Source: Lentzea californiensis
GTDB lineage: Bacteria > Actinomycetota > Actinomycetes > Mycobacteriales > Pseudonocardiaceae
Direction of reading: 5' to 3'
Assembly: GCF_024648825.1 (NCBI RefSeq)
Contig: NZ_JANBBE010000012.1
Span: 124,001-188,000, forward strand
Length of the DNA stretch: 64,000 bases
The notes below the pieces were generated by a model. It did no database searches and was not told the origin of the DNA. It worked only from the letters and a program-made list of their open reading frames with translations. A program made the translations under genes and the position numbers. This document shows positions 32,971 through 41,690 of this stretch, one piece after another. Position 1 is the stretch's first letter. Each line of letters starts with the position of its first letter.

Positions 32971-34053
32971 TCAGCAGAAGATCTCGTTGATCAGCTTCTC
33001 GAATGCCGGGTTCGGGTCACCCGTGCCGACGCCGGTGGAGATGGAGAGCTCCGCGCGGCGCTTCAGGTCCGGCGTCGAGTAGGCGTAGCTCGCGAAGCCC
33101 GGCACACCGCCGGGGTGGCCGATGATCGTGGTGCCGCACGGGGCCTTCTCCACGAACACGCCGAGGCCGTAGTCGGTGCTCACTGCGGTCGTCTTGGTGA
33201 GTTCGGCCTGCTGGGCGGGCTTGAGGAGCTTGCCGGTGAGCAGCGCTGCGTAGAAGGTGTCGAGGTCCTTGGTGGTCGTGATGACGTCACCGACGGCCCA
33301 GAACACGGACGGGTTCCAGCGCGTGGTGTCGACCGGCTGCCCGTTCACGATCCCGTACGAGTGGGCGTGCGGACCGCGGATCTCCGGGTCATTGCCCGGG
33401 AACGTGGTCTCGTCGAGGTGCAACGGCTTCAGGACGCGTTGTGCGACGACCTGCTCGTACTTCCTGCCGGTGACCTTCTCGATCAGCATGCCGAGGATGA
33501 CGTAGTTGGTGTTGTTGTACTCCCACCGCGTGCCGGGCTCGAAGTCGAGCGGCTTGCTCGTGGAGATCGCGACGAGCTCCTCCGGCTGCCACCGCTTGAA
33601 CCGGATCGCCTCGAAGCCCTGCGGGTCGAACGGGAGCTCGTTGGTGTAGTTGAAGAGCCCGCCGGTCATCTGGAGCAGCTGGCGGACGGTGATCCGCTGG
33701 TCGATCAAGCCGGGCAGGTACCGGTCGGCGGGAGCGTCCAGCGAGATCCTGCCCTCGCCGGCGAGCTGCAGCGTGACGGTGGAGGTGAAGGACTTGGTGA
33801 TGCTGCCCGCGCGGAACCGGCCGTTGAGCGGGACCGGGCGCGGGTTGTTCATCTCGGCGGTGCCGGAACGCGCGGTGAAGCGGTTGCGGCCGTCCGTGAC
33901 GCGCAGTTGGGTGCCCTGCGCGGTGCCCGTCGCGGCGAGCTCGTCCAGCCCCTCCTGGACGATCCTGCGGTCGACCTGGGTGTCGTCTGCGACCGCCGTA
34001 CCGGTGAAGAGCAGGCTGAACGCGGCAAGAGTTGCGAGTAAGCGTGTCCCCAT
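32971..34053 (-). CDS. Exported serine beta-lactamase-like hydrolase, copy D
   Basis: A 360-residue paralogue. Signal peptide 1-22. S84-I-T-K87, W-E-Y-N-N (Y-x-N kept with N for S in the middle) and I-G-H-P-G. Internal Cys in A-P-C-G-T and terminal Cys conserved. The ATG at 34053 was chosen by its signal peptide; the open frame extends to 34632 over the M14 gene and is a shadow. It starts 14 bp after the carboxypeptidase stops, so the two are co-transcribed. Confidence 0.9.
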   Translation of the reverse strand: MGTRLLATLAAFSLLFTGTAVADDTQVDRRIVQEGLDELAATGTAQGTQLRVTDGRNRFTARSGTAEMNNPRPVPLNGRFRAGSITKSFTSTVTLQLAGEGRISLDAPADRYLPGLIDQRITVRQLLQMTGGLFNYTNELPFDPQGFEAIRFKRWQPEELVAISTSKPLDFEPGTRWEYNNTNYVILGMLIEKVTGRKYEQVVAQRVLKPLHLDETTFPGNDPEIRGPHAHSYGIVNGQPVDTTRWNPSVFWAVGDVITTTKDLDTFYAALLTGKLLKPAQQAELTKTTAVSTDYGLGVFVEKAPCGTTIIGHPGGVPGFASYAYSTPDLKRRAELSISTGVGTGDPNPAFEKLINEIFC

Positions 34054-34067
34054 GCCTCCACAATGCG

Positions 34068-35345
34068 TCAGTACGGGCGTTTTGCTGCATTCATGGCCGA
34101 AACGAGCATGGGACGCACTTTCGGCCAATGCACGTCCTGCTGGCACGAGAACGGCGGCAGGAAGCCACCGCAGCGGCCCGATCCCGCGCCGATCTCCCAG
34201 ACGAAGCTCGGCACGCCCAGGTCGTCGTACACCCAGTCGTCGGTCGCGCCGGACGCGTTGTAGAGCAGCTCGCCCGGCTGGCCCGCGGCGAAACCGGACA
34301 GCGCCGCCTGGTCGTTCGCCATCTTGCGCAGGGCGGCGTCGTTGCCCGTCTTCTGCGTGCTCCAGCCCCACGGGAAGAGCACGTAGTCGCCGAAGCTGTG
34401 CATGGAGATCACGGCGCCGGTCGTGTCGGCGGAGGCCGCCGCGGTGTCGCTCGGCGCGCGGGTGTCGCGGTAGAGCTTGCGCCACAACGACTCCAGCGCC
34501 TGCACCTCCACCTCCGAGTCGGCGCGCGGGCCCTGGTAGGTCTCGCTGCACTTGTTCGCGGACGAGCCGACCTCGCCCCAGTGCGAGCCCGCGTTGCGGT
34601 TGAGGTCGACGCCGCGCGGGCCTGAGGTGCACGTGCCGTTCGCGTTCTTGCGGTGCAGCACGGGCGTGTCGCCGCCGGACTCGACGATCTCGACGCCGTC
34701 CGGGTTCGCGATCGGGACGACCCAGACCTCCAGGTCACCGAGCTTCGCGGTGAGGTCGGAGCCGACCAGGTCGTCGATGAACCGCCACGCCATGTCGCCG
34801 GTGGTGATCTCGCGGGCGTGCAGCTGGCCCATGACGAACAAGCGCGGTTTCGGCGCGGTGGGCGTCAGCGCGCAGTCACCTGGGCTCTTGCGGGTGATGC
34901 AGATGGCCTTCAGGTCGTGTCCGCCGCCGCCCTGGGTCTTGCGCCAGGAGTCGCCGTAGTCGACGACCGTGGCGAGGTCGGGGTGCGCCCGGGCGACCTC
35001 GTTCAGGTGGGCGAGCTGCGCGGTCACGGTCCGGTAGCCGCCGTAGTAGGTCGCGTCACCGAGCGAGCGCGGTGCCCTTTGGGTCGGGGGCATCGCCGTC
35101 TCGACAGTGGACGGGAAACCGTCCCCACGGAGCTTCTGCGAGGTCTGCGGATCGCCGACGACGAACAGGTCGGCGCCGTCGCGCTGCTCCAGCACGTCGT
35201 AACCGAGGCCCAGCAACCGTTGTGCGGAATCACCCATCGGTGCGGGCACGCGCAGCACGTATGTCGCTTGTGGACCCTTCGCTGGAGCCGGGGCAGGACT
35301 GAACAGGAGGGCCAGGCAGGCGAGCAGGGCGACGGCGGTCCGCAT
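34068..35345 (-). CDS. Secreted M14 zinc carboxypeptidase
   Basis: About 425 residues. Signal peptide 1-22 (A-L-L-F-S-P-A-P-A). The M14 domain has zinc ligands H176 and E179 (Q-L-H-A-R-E-I) and H316 (S-M-H-S-F-G-D-Y), the V-D-L-N-R-N substrate clamp, and catalytic E384 in F-V-W-E-I-G. It removes C-terminal residues from peptides outside the cell. It is the first gene of the run that continues into serine hydrolase D, which fits a set of extracellular peptide-trimming enzymes. The start could also be GTG 35351; no clear Shine-Dalgarno for either. Confidence 0.9.
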   Translation of the reverse strand: MRTAVALLACLALLFSPAPAPAKGPQATYVLRVPAPMGDSAQRLLGLGYDVLEQRDGADLFVVGDPQTSQKLRGDGFPSTVETAMPPTQRAPRSLGDATYYGGYRTVTAQLAHLNEVARAHPDLATVVDYGDSWRKTQGGGGHDLKAICITRKSPGDCALTPTAPKPRLFVMGQLHAREITTGDMAWRFIDDLVGSDLTAKLGDLEVWVVPIANPDGVEIVESGGDTPVLHRKNANGTCTSGPRGVDLNRNAGSHWGEVGSSANKCSETYQGPRADSEVEVQALESLWRKLYRDTRAPSDTAAASADTTGAVISMHSFGDYVLFPWGWSTQKTGNDAALRKMANDQAALSGFAAGQPGELLYNASGATDDWVYDDLGVPSFVWEIGAGSGRCGGFLPPFSCQQDVHWPKVRPMLVSAMNAAKRPY

Positions 35346-35518
35346 GATCACCGATCATCGACCGTTCCGCCGGGCGCCGCCAGTCGGTTCGACCGACCGG
35401 ATGATTACCGTCCGGTTTTTGGGACACCGGAAGCGGCCGCTTGGCGCGCTGTGACGAAAATCAATAACATCCCGCCTGGCATCGGTGCAGTTGTCGTGCG
35501 GAAGCGGGAGCGCAAGCC

Positions 35519-35629
35519 ATGGATCACCTTTACAACGACGGTGTCGCCGAGTTCTCGTTTCCCTGGCGCGGTTCTCCCGCGGACGACGACGAGGGCCTGG
35601 AGCCGATCATCGTGCGCAGCTTGGACTGA
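35519..35629 (+). CDS. Possible 36-residue small ORF
   Basis: ATG 35519 opens a frame with G/C-rich third positions that encodes an acidic peptide containing F-S-F-P-W-R-G and ends I-V-R-S-L-D. A GGGAG lies about 10 nt upstream. It is too short to assign and may be chance or a remnant. The rest of the 35346-35635 gap shows nothing recognisable. Confidence 0.25.
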   Translation: MDHLYNDGVAEFSFPWRGSPADDDEGLEPIIVRSLD

Positions 35630-35635
35630 CGAAAC

Positions 35636-37807
35636 TCAGAACGCCTGCGAGGTCCTCAGCCGGTGGGCCAGCGCCGTGTGGCGGCGGCCCGCGCCGACGG
35701 TGCGCACGGCCTGGCCGATGGCTCGCTTGCTGCCCACGAGCACCACGAGCTTCTTGGCGCGCGTGACGGCGGTGTAGAGCAGGTTCCGTTGCAGCATCAT
35801 CCACGCGCTGGTCGTGATCGGGATGACCACGCACGGGTACTCGCTGCCCTGTGAGCGGTGGATGGTCATGGCGTAGGCGTGGCTGAGCTCGTCCAGTTCG
35901 GAGAACTCGTAGTCGACTTCCTCGTCCTCGTCGGTGCGGATCGTCAGCTTCTGCTCGACGGGGTCGAGCGCGATGACGACGCCCAGGGTGCCGTTGAAGA
36001 CGCCGTTCTTGCCCTTGTCGTAGTTGTTGCGGATCTGGGTGACCTTGTCGCCGAGCTTGAACACCCTGCCGCCGAAGCGCTTCTCCGGCAGGTTGTCGCG
36101 CGAGGGCGTGAGGGCTTCCTGGAGCACCGTGTTGAGCGCGCCCGCGCCGGCCGGGCCGCGGTGCATCGGGGCGAGGACCTGGATGTCCTTGCGCGGGTCG
36201 AGGCGGAACTTGCGCGGGATGCGGTTCGCGACGACGTCGACGGTCAGCGTGGCCGCGTCCTCGGCCTCGTCGGCGCTGAAGAGGAAGAAGTCCGGGAGCC
36301 CCTGGACGATCGGGTAGTCGCCGCTGTTGATGCGGTGGGCGTTCGTGACCACTCCGGACTCCTGGGCCTGGCGGAAGATGTGCGTCAGGCGGACGTTCGG
36401 GATCGGGCTCCCCTCCGCCAGCACGTCCCTGAGCACCTCCCCCGCGCCGACGGACGGCAGCTGGTCGACGTCGCCGACCAGGAGGAGGTGCGCGCCGGGC
36501 GGGACGGCCTTCACGAGTTTGTTGGCCAGCAACAGGTCCAGCATCGAAGCTTCGTCCACGACCACCAGGTCGGCGTCGAGCGGGTGGTCGCGGTCGTACG
36601 CCGCGTCACCGCCGGGCTTGAGCTCGAGCAGGCGGTGGACGGTGCGGGCCTCGTGGCCGGTCAGCTCGGCGAGGCGTTTCGCGGCGCGTCCGGTGGGGGC
36701 GACCAGGACGACCTTGGCGCGTTTCGCCTTGGCCAGGCGGACGATCGAGCGGACCGTGAAGCTCTTGCCGCAGCCGGGGCCGCCGGTCAGCACCGCGACC
36801 TTCTGTGTCAGGGCCAGCCTGACCGCCGCCGCCTGGTGTTCCTCGAGGTCGGTGCCGAGCCAGGCGAGGGCCTTGTCCCAGTCGACGCCTGCGAAGCTCG
36901 GCATGCGGTCGGTGTCGGCGTGCAGCAGGCGTTTGAGCTGCGCCGCCATCGAGATCTCGGCGCGGTGGAACGGGACCAGGTAGACGGCGATCTCGTCGTC
37001 CGGCAGTTCCTCGCGGACGACGCCCTCCTCCTCGACGAGCTCCGCCAGGCAGTCGATGACCAGGCCGGTGTCGACCTGGAGGATCTTGATGGCCTCCGCG
37101 ATGAGGGCCTGTTCCGGCAGGTAGCAGTTGCCGTCGGTGGTGGCCTCGGAGAGCGTGAACTGCAGGCCCGCCTTGACGCGTTGCGGGCTGTCGTGCGGGA
37201 TGCCGACGGCCTTCGCGATCACGTCGGCGGTCTTGAAGCCGATGCCCCAGACGTCGCTCGCGAGCCGGTACGGCTCCTCCCGGACGACCTCGATGGCCTT
37301 GTCCCCGTACTGCTTGTAGACGCGGACGGCGAGGCTCGTGGAGACACCGACGCCCTGCAGGAAGACCATGACCTCCTTGATGGCCTTCTGCTCCTCCCAG
37401 GCGTTCGCGATGAGCTTCGTGCGCTTGGGACCGAGCTTCGGGACCTCGATGAGGCGTTCCGGGGAGTGCTCGATGACGTCCAGGGCGTCCACGCCGAAGT
37501 GGGTGACGATCTTGTCCGCCAGCACCGGGCCGATGCCCTTGATCAGGCCGGAGCCGAGGTAGCGGCGGATGCCCTGGATCGTCGCGGGCAGGATCGTCGT
37601 GTAGTCGTCGACGTGGAACTGCTTGCCGTACTGCGGGTGCGAGCCCCAGGTGCCGCGCATGCGGATCGACTCGCCGGGTTGCGCGCCGAGCAGCGCGCCG
37701 ACGACCGTGACCAGGTCACCGCGGCCGGTGTCGACCTTCGCGACGGTGTAGCCGTTGTCCTCGTTGGCGTAGGTGATCCTCTCCAGGACCGCTTCGAGGA
37801 CGTTCAT
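35636..37807 (-). CDS. recD2: RecD2-type ATP-dependent DNA helicase
   Basis: A 723-residue superfamily 1B 5'-3' helicase of the RecD2 type. The N-terminal OB-like and HhH part (V-L-E-R-I-T-Y-A-N-E-D-N-G-Y; G-P-V-L-A-D-K-I at about 90-100; L-G-P-K-R-T-K-L) is specific to RecD2. Walker A T-G-G-P-G-C-G-K-S is near residue 347, D-E-A-S-M is motif II, D-V-D-Q-L-P-S-V-G motif III, and Y-A-M-T-I-H-R-S-Q-G-S-E and Y-T-A-V-T-R-A-K are motifs V and VI. No RecB/RecC genes are nearby. Function in DNA repair is inferred from the family. Confidence 0.93.
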   Translation of the reverse strand: MNVLEAVLERITYANEDNGYTVAKVDTGRGDLVTVVGALLGAQPGESIRMRGTWGSHPQYGKQFHVDDYTTILPATIQGIRRYLGSGLIKGIGPVLADKIVTHFGVDALDVIEHSPERLIEVPKLGPKRTKLIANAWEEQKAIKEVMVFLQGVGVSTSLAVRVYKQYGDKAIEVVREEPYRLASDVWGIGFKTADVIAKAVGIPHDSPQRVKAGLQFTLSEATTDGNCYLPEQALIAEAIKILQVDTGLVIDCLAELVEEEGVVREELPDDEIAVYLVPFHRAEISMAAQLKRLLHADTDRMPSFAGVDWDKALAWLGTDLEEHQAAAVRLALTQKVAVLTGGPGCGKSFTVRSIVRLAKAKRAKVVLVAPTGRAAKRLAELTGHEARTVHRLLELKPGGDAAYDRDHPLDADLVVVDEASMLDLLLANKLVKAVPPGAHLLLVGDVDQLPSVGAGEVLRDVLAEGSPIPNVRLTHIFRQAQESGVVTNAHRINSGDYPIVQGLPDFFLFSADEAEDAATLTVDVVANRIPRKFRLDPRKDIQVLAPMHRGPAGAGALNTVLQEALTPSRDNLPEKRFGGRVFKLGDKVTQIRNNYDKGKNGVFNGTLGVVIALDPVEQKLTIRTDEDEEVDYEFSELDELSHAYAMTIHRSQGSEYPCVVIPITTSAWMMLQRNLLYTAVTRAKKLVVLVGSKRAIGQAVRTVGAGRRHTALAHRLRTSQAF

Positions 37808-37875
37808 GCCGAGAACCTACAAGCTTCTGCACACGATCTTCACAACTTGTCCCGGCGTCCTCCACGACATACCCA

Positions 37876-37881
37876 TAAAGT
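37876..37881 (+). promoter_or_regulatory. -10 element of the two-component operon
   Basis: TAAAGT lies 7 nt before the ATG at 37889, with no Shine-Dalgarno, so the response regulator message is probably leaderless. No convincing -35 at 16-18 bp. Confidence 0.4.
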
Positions 37882-37888
37882 CGCCGTC

Positions 37889-38578
37889 ATGACAGGTCAG
37901 CGCAGGGTGCTCGTCGTGGAGGACGACATCACGATCGCCGAGTCCGTGGCCGTGCGGCTGCGGGCCGAGGGGTTCGGGGTGGCGGTGGCCCACGACGGGC
38001 CGTCCGGGGTCGCCCAGGCGGCCGCGTTCCTCCCTGACCTGGTCGTTCTCGACGTGATGCTGCCGGGGTTCGACGGGCTCGAGGTGTGCCGGCGGATCCA
38101 GGCGTCGCGTTCGGTGCCGGTGCTGATGCTGACCGCGCGGGGGGACGAGACCGATCTGCTGGTCGGGCTCGCCGTGGGGGCGGACGACTACCTGACCAAG
38201 CCGTTCTCGATGCGCGAACTGGCGGCACGGGTGCACGTGCTGCTGCGGCGGGTGTCGCGGGCGGCGTCGACGCAGTCGATGGAGCTGGGTGACCTGCTGA
38301 TCGACCTGGCCTCACGGCGGGTGTCACGCTCCGGGGTCGAGGCCCACCTGACGCCCACCGAGTACGACCTGCTGGTGTTCCTGGCCGAGCGGCCGTCCGC
38401 CGTGCAGGCCAGGGAACGGTTGCTGGCCGAGGCGTGCGGGTGGCACGAGGGAGCGTCGTCGCGGACGGTCGACAGCCACGTGAAGGCGCTGCGGCGCAAG
38501 CTCGGGGCCGACCTGATCAGGACCGTGCACGGCGTGGGGTACGCGCTGGAAGTACCCGCCAAGAAGGTGTCTTCGTGA
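37889..38578 (+). CDS. OmpR-type response regulator
   Basis: A 229-residue regulator with receiver (acidic E11-D12-D13, phospho-acceptor D55 in V-V-L-D-V-M-L-P, T in L-T-A, K in L-T-K-P-F) and an OmpR/PhoB winged helix (H-L-T-P-T-E-Y-D-L-L, then S-R-T-V-D-S-H-V-K-A-L-R-R-K-L). It is transcribed with the histidine kinase next to it, whose GTG overlaps its stop. The signal sensed is unknown. Confidence 0.92.
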   Translation: MTGQRRVLVVEDDITIAESVAVRLRAEGFGVAVAHDGPSGVAQAAAFLPDLVVLDVMLPGFDGLEVCRRIQASRSVPVLMLTARGDETDLLVGLAVGADDYLTKPFSMRELAARVHVLLRRVSRAASTQSMELGDLLIDLASRRVSRSGVEAHLTPTEYDLLVFLAERPSAVQARERLLAEACGWHEGASSRTVDSHVKALRRKLGADLIRTVHGVGYALEVPAKKVSS

Positions 38579-39573
38579 GGCGGTTGCTGGACCTGCTGGA
38601 CCTGCTGCCGCGTCCGCTGGACTCGGTGCGGTCGATCAAGCTCAAGCTCGGCATGGTGATCGTGGTGTCCGGGTGCGTCTCGTTCGCCTACTTCCGTTAC
38701 GTGACCGGGTGGTTGCCGCCTCGCACGACGCTCATCGCGCTCGTGCTGGGGTTGCTGACCTCGCAGTTGCTGGCGCACGGCATGACCTCGCCGTTGCGGG
38801 AGATGACCTCTGCCGCCCGGTCGATGGCGTCCGGCGACTACTCGCGGTCGATCCGCGCCACGTCGTCCGACGAGGTGGGGCAGCTGGCCGAGGCGTTCAC
38901 GGTGATGGCCGCCGACCTCGCCGCCGCGGACCAGCAGCGGCGGGAACTGATCGCGAACGTGTCGCACGAGCTGCGGACCCCGATCTCGGCGTTGCAGGCC
39001 GTGCTGGAGAACGTGGTCGACGGGGTGGCGGTGGCCGACGCGGCGACCATGCGGACCGCGCTGGCGCAGACCGAACGACTGGGGCGGCTGGTCACCGAAC
39101 TGCTGGACCTGTCGAAGATCGACGCCGGCGTGCTGTCCCTGAACCGCGAGACGCTGTCCGTCTCGTCCCTGGTCGCCGACGTGGTGGCGGAGGCGGCGGT
39201 GGCGGCCCCCTCGGCGTCGTTCTCGATCGACGTCGCCGGGGACCTGACCGTCCTCGCCGACGGGGAGCGGCTGCACCAGGTGCTGGTGAACCTGGTGGAC
39301 AACGCCGCCCGGCACGGACCCACCGGGGGGTTGGTGTCCGTGGCCGGGTACTCCACGGCTTCGTGCGTGGTGCTGGAGGTGCGGGACGAGGGGCCCGGCA
39401 TCGCGCCGGCCGACCGGTCGCGGATCTTCGAGAGGTTCACCCGGGGGGAGAGGGCGGGCGGTGGCGGGACCGGGCTCGGGCTCGCCATCGCCCGGTGGGT
39501 GGTGGACCTGCACGGCGGGACGATCGCCGTGGTGGACCCCGGCTCGTGCATCCGGGTGACCTTGCCCCGCTGA
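38575..39573 (+). CDS. Membrane sensor histidine kinase
   Basis: About 332 residues. One or two helices near the N-terminus (I-K-L-K-L-G-M-V-I-V-V-S, then T-L-I-A-L-V-L-G-L-L-T) and no sizeable extracellular sensor, then a HAMP-like linker, HisKA with phospho-acceptor H131 (V-S-H-E-L-R-T-P), N box L-V-N-L-V-D-N-A-A-R-H, and G boxes D-E-G-P-G-I and G-T-G-L-G-L-A-I. GTGA overlap with the regulator's stop indicates coupling; GTG 38575 was chosen for it. With no periplasmic domain it may sense the membrane. Confidence 0.9.
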   Translation: MRRLLDLLDLLPRPLDSVRSIKLKLGMVIVVSGCVSFAYFRYVTGWLPPRTTLIALVLGLLTSQLLAHGMTSPLREMTSAARSMASGDYSRSIRATSSDEVGQLAEAFTVMAADLAAADQQRRELIANVSHELRTPISALQAVLENVVDGVAVADAATMRTALAQTERLGRLVTELLDLSKIDAGVLSLNRETLSVSSLVADVVAEAAVAAPSASFSIDVAGDLTVLADGERLHQVLVNLVDNAARHGPTGGLVSVAGYSTASCVVLEVRDEGPGIAPADRSRIFERFTRGERAGGGGTGLGLAIARWVVDLHGGTIAVVDPGSCIRVTLPR

Positions 39574-39655
39574 CTTCCTGACTGACCTGTTCGTTCGCAC
39601 CGCGATCGCCGGTGTGGCGGTGAAGCGCGCCCTTTTCGGGCTTATGGAGAGAGAC

Positions 39656-41626
39656 ATGACTGACGACAAGGCCGCTGGGCGGCCGAAGTACCGGAACTTC
39701 CGCAAGACCGGGTATCGGCCGGTGTCCGGGAGCGGGAAGCCGGCGGGCTCTGGGGGCTCGCCGGAACCCGCTGAGGGTGGGGGCGTCGACGAACGCGCTG
39801 GTCAGGGTGCTGGCGAGGCCGCTGGGGCCGCTGACGAGGCCGGGGCTGGGCCCGTTGGCAAGGCCACAGTTGGGGCCGCTGGCGAGGCCGGGGCAGGCTC
39901 GCGCAGGGGTACCCCCGAGTCGGGAACCCCTGCGACTCAACCTACTCAGGAGGTCCGACAAGATCAGCCGGCGAAGGCGAAGGCCGCCGCGGTCGCGGAC
40001 GAGCCCAAGCCAGCAGAGACACCGCAACCCGCGCAGCCCGCGAAGGCGAAGCCAGTCGCGGAGCAGCCCAAGCCCGCGGAAACACCGCAGCCCGCCCAGC
40101 AGGCCGCGGTCGTCACCGCCACCCTCCCCCCGCCGTCCCCGTGGCAGGGCCCGCCCCGCTACCCGGCGGCGGCCGCCATGACGGCACCCGGCGTGCCGTT
40201 CATGCCCTGGTGGCGTCCACCCACCACCGGTGCGCCGGGCAAAGCCCTGGTCGCGGGCCTCGTCGCAGGTCTGGGCGGCGCGTTCTTAGCCGCGCCGAAC
40301 AACGGCATCGGCTGGTTCCTGGCGGGACTCGTGGGCGTCGGCGGGGTGCTGTTCTACGCGGGCAGGCCGACGGTCGAGCGGGCACTGTGGCTGGCGGGCG
40401 CGCTGGCGTTCCTCGCGATGGGCTTCCTGCGCGCCGCGGAGTGGGTGTTCCCGCTGGCGCTGATGGCGTCGATGTTGTGCGGGTCGATCGCCATGGCCGG
40501 CGGCAAGACCGTGCGCGGGCTCGTGTTCGGCGCCCTGGGTGTCGGGCTGGGCGGGCTTCGGTCCATTCCGTGGGTGGCGAAGGGTGCCCGCAGGCGGGGG
40601 CCGATCGGGATCCGGCCGTTCATCTCCGTCGGTGTGGCGCTGGTGTTGCTGGTGGTCTTCGGGTCGCTGCTGGCCGGGGCGGACAAGGGGTTCGCCGACT
40701 TCCTCGAGGGCCTGGTGCCGGACCTCGAACTCGGCACGTACGTGCAGAAGACGTTCTTCGGGGTTGTCGCGGCGTTCGGTGCTTTGGGTGCCTGCTACCT
40801 GGTGGCGGCGCCGCCGGAGATCGACGAGGACGCCGAGGGCAAGCCGGGGTCGTTGCGGCTCAAGGACTACGGGCTGCCGGTCGGTGTGCTCGTGTTGCTG
40901 TTCACCGGGTTCGTGGGGACGCAGCTCGCGGTGCTGTTCGGTGGCGAGGCCTACGTGATGAGGACGGCGGGCGTGACGTTCGCCGAGTACGCGCGGTCCG
41001 GGTTCTGGCAGCTGCTGTGGGTCGCCGTTCTCACGCTCGGCGTAATCGCCGGTGTCGCGCGGTTCGCCGTGAAGAAGACCAAGCAGGAACAGTTGTGGCT
41101 GCGGGTGTTGCTCGGTTCACTGGCTGTTCTCACGCTGGTCATCGTGGCGAGTGCCTTGAGCCGCATGTGGTTCTACCAGCAGGCGTACGGGTGGACGGTG
41201 CTGCGGCTGCTCGTCGCGTCGTGCGAGGTGTGGCTGGCGGTCGTGTACCTCATGGTGATCGCGAGCGGAATCTCGTTGCGCGCCAAGTGGTTGCCCAAGG
41301 CGATCGTCGCGACCGGCGCCGCGTTCTTCCTCGCGGTGGTGGCGATGAACCCCGAACGGGTGGTCGCCGACTACAACGTGTCGCGGTTCGAGGCGACGAA
41401 GAAGATCGACACGTACTACCTGTCGCAGTTGTCGGAGGACGCGGTGCCCGCGTTGGTCAGGCTGCCGGCCTACGAACGCTCGTGTGCCTTGCGGTGGATG
41501 AAGAATCGCACCGTCGAGCAGGACTGGCGGGAGTGGAACCTCGCGCGCCACAACGCGAAGAAGTCACTCGAAAGTGTTGCGGTGACTGAGGTCACCTGTG
41601 AGGGTCCGTACTCGGGAGAGAGGTAG
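39656..41626 (+). CDS. DUF4153/DUF4173-like polytopic membrane protein
   Basis: About 656 residues. The N-terminal 180 residues are an Ala/Pro/Lys/Glu-rich disordered cytosolic tail with repeated E-T-P-Q-P-A-Q motifs; at least eleven membrane helices follow from about 190. The C-terminal N-x-x-R-F-E-A-T-K-K-I-D-T-Y-Y-L-S-Q-L-S-x-D-A-V-P-A-L motif is typical of the DUF4153/DUF4173 group, often placed beside two-component systems, as here. GGAGAG precedes the ATG at 39656. Function unknown. Confidence 0.78.
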   Translation: MTDDKAAGRPKYRNFRKTGYRPVSGSGKPAGSGGSPEPAEGGGVDERAGQGAGEAAGAADEAGAGPVGKATVGAAGEAGAGSRRGTPESGTPATQPTQEVRQDQPAKAKAAAVADEPKPAETPQPAQPAKAKPVAEQPKPAETPQPAQQAAVVTATLPPPSPWQGPPRYPAAAAMTAPGVPFMPWWRPPTTGAPGKALVAGLVAGLGGAFLAAPNNGIGWFLAGLVGVGGVLFYAGRPTVERALWLAGALAFLAMGFLRAAEWVFPLALMASMLCGSIAMAGGKTVRGLVFGALGVGLGGLRSIPWVAKGARRRGPIGIRPFISVGVALVLLVVFGSLLAGADKGFADFLEGLVPDLELGTYVQKTFFGVVAAFGALGACYLVAAPPEIDEDAEGKPGSLRLKDYGLPVGVLVLLFTGFVGTQLAVLFGGEAYVMRTAGVTFAEYARSGFWQLLWVAVLTLGVIAGVARFAVKKTKQEQLWLRVLLGSLAVLTLVIVASALSRMWFYQQAYGWTVLRLLVASCEVWLAVVYLMVIASGISLRAKWLPKAIVATGAAFFLAVVAMNPERVVADYNVSRFEATKKIDTYYLSQLSEDAVPALVRLPAYERSCALRWMKNRTVEQDWREWNLARHNAKKSLESVAVTEVTCEGPYSGER

Positions 41627-41690
41627 TCCGTTACGTGGCTGTAAAGTTGTACAGCTACCGGTTGCCGAGAGGGTGAGAAGTGACGCTGAC

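Noticed and set aside
32971..34632. 553-residue frame for hydrolase copy D with an N-terminal extension
   Set aside because: The extension overlaps the M14 coding sequence out of frame and would place the signal peptide internally; the ATG at 34053 is used.
35858..38578. Long open frame on the plus strand across the RecD2 gene and the response regulator
   Set aside because: It is antisense to recD2 up to 37807 and becomes the true response regulator only from 37889. The antisense part has no domain motifs; it is a GC-skew shadow.
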